Shown: positions 10,372-20,124, counted from the stretch's first letter. The stretch is 43,783 nucleotides of DNA from Amoeboaphelidium occidentale (GCA_023515795.1 JALGPX010000034.1:44533-88315); one strand, 5' to 3'. Notes: generated by a model from the letters alone, not told the origin. A program made the numbers and translations.

Positions 10372-11055
10372 TTAATTTTGAGAAGGTTCATTCAAAGTGT
10401 CATTCTCTGCGTATTCCGCCCATAGCTCATGAACTGATTTTCCGGTCAACTCTTCAATTATGAGAGAAGAGTCTTCATGCTTTTGTTTCAACCTGAGATT
10501 AACATGATAAACGAAGCCAAATAAATACTGTTCCTCTATCCACGCGAAGAAGTAGGCACTCGTTTCATATCCATCATTCCATTTCCTTTTGGACATTTTG
10601 GGCCTGTAACCGAACAGAGGCCAGTGCCTAGCAGGAAATCCAACTTGAAACCGTACATAGTCAGCAATTCCTTCAATAAATGCATGTCCTGCCGTTCCAT
10701 CGCCATCGTACTGTGCTACATGAACTAACTCGTGGATCAGAACTCCTGATAGTTCATACATTATATCTTCAGATTTGCACCTTTTAAAATATCTGATATT
10801 CAATACAAGATTAGCTTTCTCTTCTTGTCGAAAGAACTGAGCGAATGCTGGTGGATCTATTCCTGTCCTACAAGTCACATGAAGAACTTTCAACTTTGGG
10901 ACCTCTGATGGAAACTGATAAAGGCATCTTATGACCATTTGATAACATTTCTGAATAAATGGACCCGGTGCTGGAAGTATCTCATCAATAAAAAGTCCCT
11001 CGCCATCAGCATCTTCGTTAGTCCAGACAATCTTTGGTCGCGGGAATTCTGACAT
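10372..11055 (-). CDS. Basic secretory protein-family zincin metallopeptidase-like protein
   Basis: Single exon, 227 residues. The zincin motif HELVH (108-112) followed by EGIADYVR (128-135) and GYETSAYFFAW (162-172) is diagnostic of the plant-type basic secretory protein family (PF04450). Both zinc histidines and the catalytic Glu109 are present. Despite the family name no signal peptide is visible: the protein starts MSEFPRPKIVWTN, so it would be cytosolic unless an upstream exon is missed. The open frame continues 22 codons upstream without an ATG. The start is only 33 bases from the divergent NIPSNAP start, which leaves no room for a longer leader. The substrate is unknown. Found in plants, fungi and bacteria. 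Confidence 0.85.
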   Translation of the reverse strand: MSEFPRPKIVWTNEDADGEGLFIDEILPAPGPFIQKCYQMVIRCLYQFPSEVPKLKVLHVTCRTGIDPPAFAQFFRQEEKANLVLNIRYFKRCKSEDIMYELSGVLIHELVHVAQYDGDGTAGHAFIEGIADYVRFQVGFPARHWPLFGYRPKMSKRKWNDGYETSAYFFAWIEEQYLFGFVYHVNLRLKQKHEDSSLIIEELTGKSVHELWAEYAENDTLNEPSQN

Positions 11056-11088
11056 GAAGATTTTCTTCAACTGACTGGCCGAACAGAA

Positions 11089-11925
11089 ATGCTTCAGAGA
11101 AGTTTTAGAAGGGCTTTCCACGCCACAGGTGCCACACAGAAATCTGGAATTTTGGACTCTTTGTTACATGGGACTGGTTCTACTGAAGGAGATGATATCA
11201 AGACGACTCACTCGAAAAAGGTTGCAAGAGGAAAATATGTTCATGAGCTGGTCTATCATAAAATCAAGCCTGAGTACATGGAACAGTACACTCAGTTGAT
11301 AAACGAAGAGTACCCTAAAATTGCTGCCAACCCAGAGAACGATGTTCACCATGTAATTCTTGTCTTACTTGATTTAACTGGAATTCTTTAGGTCGGAAGC
11401 TGGAAAACTATCATTGGGCAGTTAGATACTGCAATTCACTTGTGGGAGCATAAAGGGTATTCTGGATATCATAAAACCAATGATGTTTTGGCCAAGAATG
11501 CTGCGTACCAGAAATTTCTGAAGGAACTTGCACCAACGATTGAGTCAAGGCGCAATGAAATTTGTCTGGAATTTGCCTTTTGGGAAACTATTAGTCCTAC
11601 AAAGAAGCTGAACGGTGGACTGTATGAGCTGAGAAGTTATGCTTTGAAGCCTGGTAATTTGCTAGAGTGGGAACAGCACTGGAAACCTGGATTACATGCT
11701 CGTCGCAAATTTTGCACTCCAGTTGGTGCATGGTTTACTCAGTTAGGCCCATTACACACTGTACACCATATGTGGGTGTATCCAGATTTACACACACGTA
11801 AAATTAGTCGTGAACAAGCTTGGCAGATTCCTGGTTGGGCAGAAACTGTTGAGACGACTGTTCATTTGGTTACTAAAATGCAGACAGAGATTCTAGAACC
11901 GTTCAAATGCTCGCCATTAAAGTAA
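11089..11925 (+). CDS. NIPSNAP family mitochondrial protein
   Basis: Two exons, 11089..11352 and 11392..11925 (39-base intron), encode 265 residues. The N-terminus (MLQRSFRRAFHATG) is a classic mitochondrial targeting sequence. Two ferredoxin-like NIPSNAP repeats follow: VHELVYHKIKPEYMEQY with VGSWKTIIGQLDTAIHLWEH, then LYELRSYALKPGNLLEWEQ with LGPLHTVHHMWVYPDL. It ends in LEPFKCSPLK, matching the conserved NIPSNAP end (PLKxSPL). Length and order match animal NIPSNAP1/2. NIPSNAPs are mitochondrial matrix proteins linked to mitophagy signalling in animals; a fungal role is not known. Divergent from the zincin gene with 33 bases between starts. Confidence 0.95.
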
Positions 11926-11965
11926 AATTATATGAATTAAAGAATATTAATAACTATCCATTCTT

Positions 11966-12850
11966 CTATTTTCTACTGCGACGTCTTCTCTTCTTTGAAC
12001 TTGAAGAATCGCTTAATCCGTCACTATCATCGTTCTCCGTAGTATCTGCTGTGGCGTTTACAACTGCTGCGTTTCGCTTTCTGGTTCGTGTCTCTGTTTC
12101 CATCTTTTTCTTACCATCAGACTCATCTTCAGTGTTAATCGCTGACGGTGCCTCTGTAGCAGACTCATCTGCAGTACTATTGCCTTGATTTGATGGCTGT
12201 TCTGTTTCACTTGAAGAGTTGACAGGAAGCATAGCTTGATACTTTTGGTTTGCGCTCGTTTCATCAGGACCAAGCACGCGATCAATGATATCAAGTCTCT
12301 TCTTCAACTCAGGGTAATGTTTCTTCATGAAATTAAGCTTCTCTTCACATTTCGTATACCATTCTTCCTTGTCCTTATCCGATTCCGGTTTTTGCTTTTC
12401 TAAAGTGTCTAGACCAACATCCCACTTAACAGCCAATACTTTCTTTAGATCATCCCAGTCGACAGATGTAGGAATAGTATCATCATCACCGGAAGAGTAT
12501 TCGCGACTATTTCGTCTGCTTGTTGTAACAACTAGAGGTGCCGGCTTTTCACCAGAGACTTGAAACGCTATTGCCTTCTCAAAATCTAACAAGTTCTTCT
12601 CGTAAGCGATCTTTGTGTAGTATCCGGTATTTGAAGAGTAATTAGGAGCGCCTGTGCTATCAAGAAACACGTATTTCCAGTCATTGGTCTTGCACACAGC
12701 CTTGTAACCGCCGCGATCTTGAACAGATCTGTACATGCGGTAGATATCAACGTTGCGCGACATCAGCACAATGTTGCTCTTTGAAATGCCGCGACTATAA
12801 GAGTAATCTTTGAATGCTTTATAGAATTTATCTTCTTCTGAAGTGGCCAT
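11966..12850 (-). CDS. ARID/BRIGHT domain DNA-binding protein
   Basis: Single exon, 294 residues. The N-terminal 95 residues form an ARID domain: EEDKFYKAFKDYSYSRGI, then VLMSRNVDIYRMYRSVQDRGGYKAV, then NDWKYVFLDSTG and GYYTKIAYEKNLLDFEKAI. The rest is charged and disordered. It ends in a strongly basic tail (SSSSKKRRRRSRK) and contains a second basic patch (TRTRKRN), both likely nuclear signals. The short architecture lacks the RFX, ELM or other domains seen in SWI1 or ARID2. It could be a small subunit of a chromatin complex, but the partner cannot be told. It converges with the NIPSNAP gene, 40 bases away. Confidence 0.88.
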   Translation of the reverse strand: MATSEEDKFYKAFKDYSYSRGISKSNIVLMSRNVDIYRMYRSVQDRGGYKAVCKTNDWKYVFLDSTGAPNYSSNTGYYTKIAYEKNLLDFEKAIAFQVSGEKPAPLVVTTSRRNSREYSSGDDDTIPTSVDWDDLKKVLAVKWDVGLDTLEKQKPESDKDKEEWYTKCEEKLNFMKKHYPELKKRLDIIDRVLGPDETSANQKYQAMLPVNSSSETEQPSNQGNSTADESATEAPSAINTEDESDGKKKMETETRTRKRNAAVVNATADTTENDDSDGLSDSSSSKKRRRRSRK

Positions 12851-12943
12851 GCTTGATGTGAAACAAAAATCGATAAAAATAGATTCTTCGACTTTTCAGA
12901 AAATTAGGTCTTGAAACAAGTCAAAAATGCTAAAAAGCTCTAT

Positions 12944-13789
12944 TCACGTTTCTAGTCTACTCAAGAGATCATGCAAAGACTTCAAACCAAAAAGAACTTT
13001 GTCATCTGTGTCAATCTTTTCCTCGTGGACATAACTGTGAGCAAAATCTATAATCTTTAGATGTACAGTATCATACGGATTAGATCTATCGTATATCATC
13101 AAAAGAGAACAGGAATAGAGACGAAGGTAATTGGATGTATCAGAGAAGTCAGTATGCATTTCCAGTAACTTCTGCCGAAAGAGCGTCGCAAGTCTTTGAT
13201 CAGAGCCAAAGAAAAAGTTCATTATTTCCACCAGCTGAGTTTCATCTTTATATTCCTTGCAAGTCTTTTTGTCTAAAGTCAGCCTATCTTGACCGTCCAT
13301 AAGAAGCCCTGTTATCCGAAAGCCGTAATTTTTTGACGAAGTTTCTTCAACCAATTTAATCATTTTTAGTTTCTTTCTTGGTTCAACATCGTCCCCGTAT
13401 TGTCTCTGCCCTATTTTGACATCCAAAACTACCGGAGTTTTAATACTATGCTTCCTAATAAGATCGCATAAGAAGATCCAATGTGTTTCTTTGATTGTCT
13501 TCCTTGAAGGTATGAGCAAAGCGCCATAGAATTCCGGTAGCCATCGAGAACTGACACGGGGAAATCGTTTGATAATTTCTGAATAAAATATATATTCTTG
13601 TTCATTAGTTGGCTTCATTACTGCGAATATACTATCTGAAGTCAAATTTCCAATGATTCCTTCCGGAAGCTGATTACGCGCAAGTGTTATTTCCTGCAGC
13701 TTTTCATGACCAGCGACCTGATACTGATAAGCTCGCGCCTGTTGATCTAGAAGACCCTCTGCGTCTATATCTTTAATCAACATCCTCAT
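12944..13789 (-). CDS. Inositol polyphosphate kinase (IPK / IPMK family)
   Basis: Single exon, 281 residues. The family signature P-x-x-x-D-x-K-x-G is present as PVVLDVKIG (119-127). Also present are the hinge and substrate segments FYGALLIP, the SLL-type motif (SCSLLMIYD) and IIDFAHS (246-252) with the metal-binding Asp. The size fits inositol polyphosphate multikinase (Arg82/IPMK) or a small IP6K better than the much larger Kcs1. The start is the ATG at 13789, giving MRMLIKDIDAEG. By family it phosphorylates Ins(1,4,5)P3 and higher inositol phosphates that feed inositol pyrophosphate signalling. Which sub-type is uncertain. Confidence 0.9.
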   Translation of the reverse strand: MRMLIKDIDAEGLLDQQARAYQYQVAGHEKLQEITLARNQLPEGIIGNLTSDSIFAVMKPTNEQEYIFYSEIIKRFPRVSSRWLPEFYGALLIPSRKTIKETHWIFLCDLIRKHSIKTPVVLDVKIGQRQYGDDVEPRKKLKMIKLVEETSSKNYGFRITGLLMDGQDRLTLDKKTCKEYKDETQLVEIMNFFFGSDQRLATLFRQKLLEMHTDFSDTSNYLRLYSCSLLMIYDRSNPYDTVHLKIIDFAHSYVHEEKIDTDDKVLFGLKSLHDLLSRLET

Positions 13790-13845
13790 TTATTTCGGAG
13801 AAAGGAAATTCAAAAGTTGAACGTGTCATAATTTCGGCTCAAGGT

Positions 13846-16143
13846 TCAGCTCCCAAAATTGTCAGGCACTTTCCAAAGATGATATAGCTTCCAAAAAGCT
13901 TCTTTTTCTTTGCCTTTTTTCGCTGTATAACAGTGAACAACTTCTGCATTTGGATATAATTGCGAAACCCAATTTGACGTTGTGGGAGTCTTGGTCGTGC
14001 TATTAACAAACCACCTGAAATCTTGCACGCAATATCTCGGTATGATATCATAAGGAAGAATGACAACTTTGTCCTTGTAAGTTACGTAACTTTCTTTCTT
14101 CTCATCGAGTGAATTGGATGGTCCGAGCAATGTGTTTGATATTTCCGGATCTTTTGAAATTGTACTGTTGAGCGCGTAATTAATAGCAATTTGATCATCC
14201 CCATATATTTCAACCAGATGCATACTGTCTTTAAGAAGCTTCTTGCTAAATTCGGTTGGTTTGAAAATCACATTTCCCATGCAGATTGCACCTCCCCATA
14301 AATTGGAAATTTTTTCAGGAAAGATCCCTCTACTCGCGATAACGTCGTATTTGCTCATAGTATCTAAAGAAAATGGATGTTTGAAGAACAAAGCGTCCAA
14401 GTCACAGAACATCACAGTAAACCCAGCATTGAGCAAGTAGTTCCCATATTCCATTCTAATTTTCCAAACGCTGCTTATGTCCTGTAAATGAGACACATTT
14501 TCGATAGAGTACGCAAGTATTTCAATACTCTTGGCCAGTTTGTATTCTCTGTTTTGTAAATATGTTTGAAACGAGGCATCATTTGTAAGCACGACGACAG
14601 TGAACGGAGTTTGGTGCTGAGACACGCCAAGAGCCTCTTCAAGAAATAGCATCCAGTTCTCAAAGGTAGATTCAAATCCCTTTGTAACCAAAGTCATAAT
14701 CACTTTATCATTTCCCAATTTTCGTACACGAGATATCAACCGTATCACTTCATTCTGAATAGTGTTTCTAGTAATTGTTTCATAGTCGAATGCGGTTAAG
14801 CCTTCATTAGCTATAAAATTCATAAGATATGTAAGGACACCATCTGTATTATCCAAGTTGATATCATCACTAAGTCTTGTGCATTCATCTTCACTTGATA
14901 GAGATTTTAAAAGGTTGGTGATTTCAATATGATCTAATACGAAATGTTGCTTCAAAGACATCACATACTTCTGCTTATCTTTACATAAATGTTCCATTTT
15001 GATATGAAAATAATCAACGCTCTCTGAAAACGCTTTAATGATCAGATTCTTTTGTTCCCATAATTTAATCCGGTAAATCTTTACTAACCATTCTTCGGGG
15101 AACTTTGAGAGGTTCTCATAGTATGCCCTTTCGTGTGGTGGCAACGGTAGAGTTGATGTTTTATCAAACGCTAATTGAATGGCTGAGTCTAAATGTTCTT
15201 TCTCCCTCGAATCCATAATGCGAGAAATATCATCCGTGGAATGCGAAAATGAAGATGATTTTGTTAGGCTGAGACCATTTCTTGTGACATGAAGTACTTT
15301 GAGTTTCTCTTCAGGGTCCTGTAGAAGATATGCGTTAAGTAAGGACAGCACAGCTACAAATTGAGATTCCTTGATAAACCAGTTGGCTTTACAGTTAAAA
15401 CCGTTGAGCATGTATTCGTTCAAAGATATCACTCGATCGAACCTCTGAAATAAGTTCAAAGTATCAGGTCTTGACAAAAGATCACCCAACAATCTCCCAT
15501 TGAATTGACTTTCATCGAATTCGGTTTTAAGCATGGGTTCCAAACGAAGCAACTCATTAACCAGCCACTCCTTCACAATGATTTCATTAATTGGAGCATC
15601 AGTATCCTGCTTCAACGTTTTACTGGGTGATCTGCCATTTGATTTATCGCCTACATCATTGAAATCCCCACCGATCATAATAGGTTTCAGCATCATAGGC
15701 CTGCACAGTTCCTTCAGTTCTTCATTGCCCCTTTGATCACATGCTAATTCTATAAACTCATCAATTTCTTTCCGTGTAAACCCCATGTATCTTGCGGAGA
15801 ATGCACCTGGAGTCTTGAACAGAGAAAGAGGTAACAACGGACTATGATACTTCTTAACTTTGTAATCTTTTACAAGTTCAGACATTTGCCGGTATTTTGG
15901 CAGCATCCTAATCCGTTCCAGAAGACTGAGCTTTGCATAATCTAATTTGAACGTTTCATCTTTTGACCTCTCCATATCATAAACCTTCTGATCTAACTCG
16001 GGCATGAAGTAATCGTAAACCGAGTGTGATTTCCTTCGAAAGAATGTGACCCATAGAGTACTTGTGAAAAGTATCACTGTTGCAATGAATGCAATGGATA
16101 TGATCAAGATAAATCTTAACCTTCGCTTGAAGGCCATGATCAT
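13846..16143 (-). CDS. Type II membrane protein: degenerate sulfotransferase-like region plus GT77-type glycosyltransferase (downstream paralogue)
   Basis: Single exon, 765 residues from the ATG at 16143 (a second ATG is at 16137). A basic start (MIMAFKRRLR) and a hydrophobic stretch at about residues 7-30 make a signal anchor, so the protein should be Golgi or ER luminal. The C-terminal 200 residues match the nucleotide-diphospho-sugar transferase family (PF03407, GT77): CDLDALFFKHPF with the D-x-D near residue 581, YDVIASRG, GGAICMGNVIFKP, GDDQIAINYAL and IPRYCVQDFRWF. The middle aligns with the sulfotransferase-like domain of the upstream paralogue (LKVLHVTRNGLSLT), but the PAPS loop is replaced by IMIGGDFNDVG and is not recognisable. 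Start choice is supported by the upstream gene ending at 16230; the frame continues into it without meaning. Confidence 0.8.
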   Translation of the reverse strand: MIMAFKRRLRFILIISIAFIATVILFTSTLWVTFFRRKSHSVYDYFMPELDQKVYDMERSKDETFKLDYAKLSLLERIRMLPKYRQMSELVKDYKVKKYHSPLLPLSLFKTPGAFSARYMGFTRKEIDEFIELACDQRGNEELKELCRPMMLKPIMIGGDFNDVGDKSNGRSPSKTLKQDTDAPINEIIVKEWLVNELLRLEPMLKTEFDESQFNGRLLGDLLSRPDTLNLFQRFDRVISLNEYMLNGFNCKANWFIKESQFVAVLSLLNAYLLQDPEEKLKVLHVTRNGLSLTKSSSFSHSTDDISRIMDSREKEHLDSAIQLAFDKTSTLPLPPHERAYYENLSKFPEEWLVKIYRIKLWEQKNLIIKAFSESVDYFHIKMEHLCKDKQKYVMSLKQHFVLDHIEITNLLKSLSSEDECTRLSDDINLDNTDGVLTYLMNFIANEGLTAFDYETITRNTIQNEVIRLISRVRKLGNDKVIMTLVTKGFESTFENWMLFLEEALGVSQHQTPFTVVVLTNDASFQTYLQNREYKLAKSIEILAYSIENVSHLQDISSVWKIRMEYGNYLLNAGFTVMFCDLDALFFKHPFSLDTMSKYDVIASRGIFPEKISNLWGGAICMGNVIFKPTEFSKKLLKDSMHLVEIYGDDQIAINYALNSTISKDPEISNTLLGPSNSLDEKKESYVTYKDKVVILPYDIIPRYCVQDFRWFVNSTTKTPTTSNWVSQLYPNAEVVHCYTAKKGKEKEAFWKLYHLWKVPDNFGS

Positions 16144-16229
16144 GTAGGTGAAACAAGCCGAAACTCCTTCGCAACAAAACTGACAAAATTTATTATGCAT
16201 TAAATCATTTTTGATTCCCACTGATTGCA

Positions 16230-18767
16230 CTATGGTGCTTCTATGGCATCTGCCTTCCACAAATGCCATCGCTTCCACCAATTTTCTTTTTGTTCCCCTA
16301 TTTTCGTTGTAAGACAATGAAGAGCTATTGCATCCGGGTATAAGCTCGTGAACCAATAAGGATCTTCTGGAGGCTTTGAAACACTTGTGACGTTTCTGTA
16401 ATCATCTTTGCAAAATCTTGGTATTACACTGAATGGCAAAACGGCAACCTTTTGAGATATAAGCATATCTGATACCAAGCCATCGATTGTTAAATTAGAC
16501 CAAGAGCTCTCCCCAAAAATGGTCATCTCTTTGTAAATTGCGTAGTTGATTGCCCGCTGATCGTCTTTATGTGACACTTGCATTTCCATCATTTTTTGTA
16601 TTAAGTTTAGAGAGAATTTGGTTCCTCTGAAATATATGGCTCCCATACAAACTTGCCAAGTCAGTACGTCTCTAAGTTCATACGGGAATCTTCCACGGCT
16701 TGCTATCACATCGAACCCTTTTAATGCGTCGTTTGTCTCAAATTCTTCGAATGGGTGTTTCAAGAAGAGTGCATCTAAATCAGCCAAGAATACATTGTAG
16801 CCATGAGTCAAAAGTTTCCGTAAAGCAGCTAAGCGAACTTTCCACAAATCATACTTCCCAAGTTCTGAAGTGGAAAGACAATCTAAAAACCTTTCGTCAG
16901 CTAAATCAATAAGAAAAGGAATAATCTTAACATCCAATGATAAAGATGTTTTCTGTTGAAGACTTTGAAATATATCGTTATCTGTAGTAAGAATTAGGAC
17001 GTAAAATGGCTCTTCATACGAAGAGTTGAGTAACGCTTCCTCCAGAAAAGCCAGCCAGTTATCCATTACACCTTTGTAAGTCGAAGTTGCTACAGTCAGA
17101 AGGATATTCTTAATTTTTGGTTCAGAACCGCCAGTGTGAAGTAATTCAATGATAGGAGCAAAGCCACTCTCTAGACAATGCATCCGTTGGAAGTAAGTGG
17201 TTCGGTTCTTGTATTTTTCTATAAGAGGCTCGACTTCCTCATTATTCGTAATACTGTAATCAAAAGTTTTTAAACCATTGTATGATATCAATTGTAGAAG
17301 ATGAATAAGTACTCCATCTTTACCTCTTTCATATTTTCTTAGATTGCAGCGTTCAGTATCGACTTGATTTACAAACTCGAGCAATTGAAACCTCCATGTT
17401 TCCTTCTCTTCGGTATCTTTTATATCAGCCTCAGATATAATCGATTCTACAATTTGATCTGCATTAGTGTGCATACACAAGTCTTCCAACTTGATAGGGA
17501 TATAAGATATCGTCTCCGCATGAGAAGTGGAATAATTTCGAATGTATTCATTCATCAACATCCAGAATCTTATCACTCTTATACCACGAGTCCAGTCATC
17601 ATCCAAAACCCCGATACCAGACAGGTTTGTATCATTCAATGAAGAGCACATCTTGTAGTAGTATTCTCTTTCATGTAAAGGTTTCCATGGCGAACTTTCT
17701 GAGAATGCCAATTCTACAGCATCATACAATAGAACCCGTAATGGAACAGTATCTGGCGTGTAAAACATTGGTTCCAAGAACTGATTATAGAACACTTGAT
17801 ACTTTTGCAGATGTTGGTTAGAAAATGCAATGTCTTTTGCATCACGCACAACATGAACAATCTTAACTTTCCCGTTTAAGTTACTATTTTGGTAATATTC
17901 ATCAATAAATGGCAAAAAGAAAGATGCTTGCGGTTCTTTAAATCCATAATCTTTAACTGATTTAAAACCAGACGTAACAAAAGCTTCAAGTTGTAGCAAC
18001 AGGTCAACATTTACCATACTTTCCCTTAATTGATCTCTTATTCTTTCAGGCACATCATTTATATCATAATCTACTGGAGTATCTTTTTGTGTCTGCAAAT
18101 GCCTTGATACCAGCCAACCAAGAAAAGTTTCCTGTTGTTTCGAAGTATTCCGCAAATTAATCACAGCATCATGTTCCTTCATCCACTCTATAAAGACTTT
18201 ACTATCTCTTTGCTTATTATTCAATTTTGATACTTTAACAACGTCCCCAACTCCGATATTATCAATAGCAATCCGGGTACCAGTTCCGGCAGTACCTAAA
18301 ACAATCCACGGTTTCGAAGCTGTACCAGACAAGGGCAGACATAATTTAGAAGATATAGAATCCAGCTTCCTATTGAAACAATGCGACTGTAAGTGTTTCT
18401 TGATGTATCGTAACGATGAACGAATATTCTCTGTGCTAAAAGCTGTGGTAGTCGAAAACATCCTGAGCACCTTGTTCCAACTCGACTCTTTGCCCAAACC
18501 GCCCTGCAGTACTTCATCTTTAATTAATCCCAACGAAATATTCCTTTGCGTTACTTCAGACAACGTAAGATGTTCCATGTTCTCCATGCAACTGGGACAA
18601 TCATTCAACCCAACTGTTTCAACTTTCTCTTCCTCATGTTCCTCAACAACTTTACTGTAATACTTCACAGAACCACTCTCATAAACCGCATATTTCAGTG
18701 TTATGATATACAAAAAGCCAAAGACCAGCAGGAAGGCCAAAAGCCAAGCTCTGCTGCTCCAAAACAT
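16230..18767 (-). CDS. Type II membrane protein: sulfotransferase-like domain fused to GT77-type glycosyltransferase (upstream paralogue)
   Basis: Single exon, 845 residues. A signal anchor lies at residues 7-26 (AWLLAFLLVFGFLYIITL). Next come a CPSC pair and a sulfotransferase-like domain. Its 5'-PSB loop is WIVLGTAGTGTR (154-165), a segment FKEPQASFFLPFIDEYY follows, and the 3'-PB-type strand-loop is KIVHVVRDAKDIAFS (303-317), as in PAPS-dependent sulfotransferases. The C-terminal region is a GT77-type domain: LADLDALFLKHPF (D663-x-D665), DVIASRGRFP, WQVCMGAIYFRG, KDDQRAINYAIY and HCLTTKIGEQKENWW. It looks able to bind both PAPS and a nucleotide sugar, so it may be a bifunctional Golgi enzyme. 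The acceptor is unknown. It lies 86 bases upstream of its paralogue and 44 bases from RBX1. Confidence 0.82.
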   Translation of the reverse strand: MFWSSRAWLLAFLLVFGFLYIITLKYAVYESGSVKYYSKVVEEHEEEKVETVGLNDCPSCMENMEHLTLSEVTQRNISLGLIKDEVLQGGLGKESSWNKVLRMFSTTTAFSTENIRSSLRYIKKHLQSHCFNRKLDSISSKLCLPLSGTASKPWIVLGTAGTGTRIAIDNIGVGDVVKVSKLNNKQRDSKVFIEWMKEHDAVINLRNTSKQQETFLGWLVSRHLQTQKDTPVDYDINDVPERIRDQLRESMVNVDLLLQLEAFVTSGFKSVKDYGFKEPQASFFLPFIDEYYQNSNLNGKVKIVHVVRDAKDIAFSNQHLQKYQVFYNQFLEPMFYTPDTVPLRVLLYDAVELAFSESSPWKPLHEREYYYKMCSSLNDTNLSGIGVLDDDWTRGIRVIRFWMLMNEYIRNYSTSHAETISYIPIKLEDLCMHTNADQIVESIISEADIKDTEEKETWRFQLLEFVNQVDTERCNLRKYERGKDGVLIHLLQLISYNGLKTFDYSITNNEEVEPLIEKYKNRTTYFQRMHCLESGFAPIIELLHTGGSEPKIKNILLTVATSTYKGVMDNWLAFLEEALLNSSYEEPFYVLILTTDNDIFQSLQQKTSLSLDVKIIPFLIDLADERFLDCLSTSELGKYDLWKVRLAALRKLLTHGYNVFLADLDALFLKHPFEEFETNDALKGFDVIASRGRFPYELRDVLTWQVCMGAIYFRGTKFSLNLIQKMMEMQVSHKDDQRAINYAIYKEMTIFGESSWSNLTIDGLVSDMLISQKVAVLPFSVIPRFCKDDYRNVTSVSKPPEDPYWFTSLYPDAIALHCLTTKIGEQKENWWKRWHLWKADAIEAP

Positions 18768-18811
18768 CTCCGTCGCTTAAAAAATGAAAAGTTTATTGCG
18801 CAGAGCTCCAA

Positions 18812-19223
<412 letters not shown>

Positions 19224-19303
19224 TTTCCAAGTGTTACAGTGACACACACCAAAAAAGAAAATTTCCATTAATCATTTCAAGATTATATTCTGTTTAGAGT
19301 AAA

Positions 19304-19956
19304 TTAGAGCTGCAAGTTCATAAACTTCCTCTTTGCAAAGCACACCCACCATTTGCTTGGCCTCTTGCCGCCTTCAGTGTCAGTGTATGAAGCAGAGTAG
19401 ATCTTTTCGACAAGTCTAACAGCGATCTCCTGTCTCAACTGCTGAAAGTAACTTCTCATCGTATCCAAATCGTTTCTGTCCTTTGGCTTGTCGTACATTG
19501 CATTCAGAGGGAACGAGGCATCACCAGGAACTGCGAAATTAGCCATTGCCAATGCAGTCAACTGTTTCAATGAGTCATTAGCAGCAGGATAATTGTCTCC
19601 CTTGATGCCAGCAGAAATCTAGAGAATGAATATAAAGAGAGTGTTGCGTACCTTTTGTAGACATTCCGTAATGAACAATAAGCAATAGATCAAGACTCTA
19701 TCAGAAGCGCCCTGAATTTCAAAGTTACGGAAGAAGCAATTAGCCCTGAAAAGAGACAATGCCTCATCAACAATGTCTTCCTGTAGCGCTTCTGTAGCAT
19801 TAAAAGGTGGGGCTGGGCCTCTAGTCTTTGTTTTCAATGGGAGCAATGCTAAGTTGCCAACCACTTTGAAGTCCTTTTCTATTTCCAAGTAGGATGAATG
19901 GTAAACCTAAAATAGTAATTAATTAAAGAGCAAAAAAGGAAGCGATTTACCGGCAT
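19304..19956 (-). CDS. ARPC3: Arp2/3 complex subunit 3 (p21-Arc)
   Basis: Three exons, complement(19304..19618, 19652..19906, 19951..19956), give 191 residues. The first exon is only six bases (ATGCCG, Met-Pro). The introns are 44 and 33 bases. The sequence matches ARPC3 throughout: MPVYHSSYLEIEKDFKVVGN, LALLPLKTKTRGPAPPF, DIVDEALSLFRANCFFRNFE, DRVLIYCLLFITECLQK, FPLNAMYDKPKDR, MRSYFQQLRQEIAVRLVEK and KPSKWWVCFAKRKFMN-like PSKWWVCFAKRKFM. ARPC3 is a structural subunit of the branched-actin nucleator, used in endocytic patches in fungi. An MP start followed by an intron after two codons is unusual but gives exactly the conserved MPxYHSS start. Confidence 0.96.
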
Positions 19957-19971
19957 AATTGATATTATAGT

Positions 19972-20124
19972 TTAGAAGTACCAGTAAAGTATGTAAAACA
20001 CAAATGAGAATGAGTAGAAAACTAAAAGTGTCTTTCTTGAGTGGACGAAGAAGAATAGGAAGATTATCAGAATAATTAAAAGCGATTTGTTCTCTTCGAT
20101 GAATTCAGAAAGTTCAATTCGCAT
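19972..20124 (-). CDS. Small membrane ORF, 50 residues (candidate)
   Basis: An unspliced ORF from the ATG at 20124 to a TAA at 19972 encodes MRIELSEFIEENKSLLI followed by two hydrophobic stretches (residues 14-28 and about 34-50) split by a basic HSRK turn. It would be a two-pass membrane microprotein with the short acidic N-terminus facing one side. It ends 15 bases upstream of the ARPC3 start on the same strand, a spacing like that of other gene pairs in this window. I recognise no family. Chance is possible at this length, and it could instead be part of the ARPC3 5' UTR. Confidence 0.4.
   Translation of the reverse strand: MRIELSEFIEENKSLLIILIIFLFFFVHSRKTLLVFYSFSFVFYILYWYF

Noticed and set aside
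16144-16356. Longer N-terminus for the downstream GT77 paralogue
   Set aside because: It would overlap the end of the upstream paralogue and put 71 unrelated residues before a clear signal anchor.
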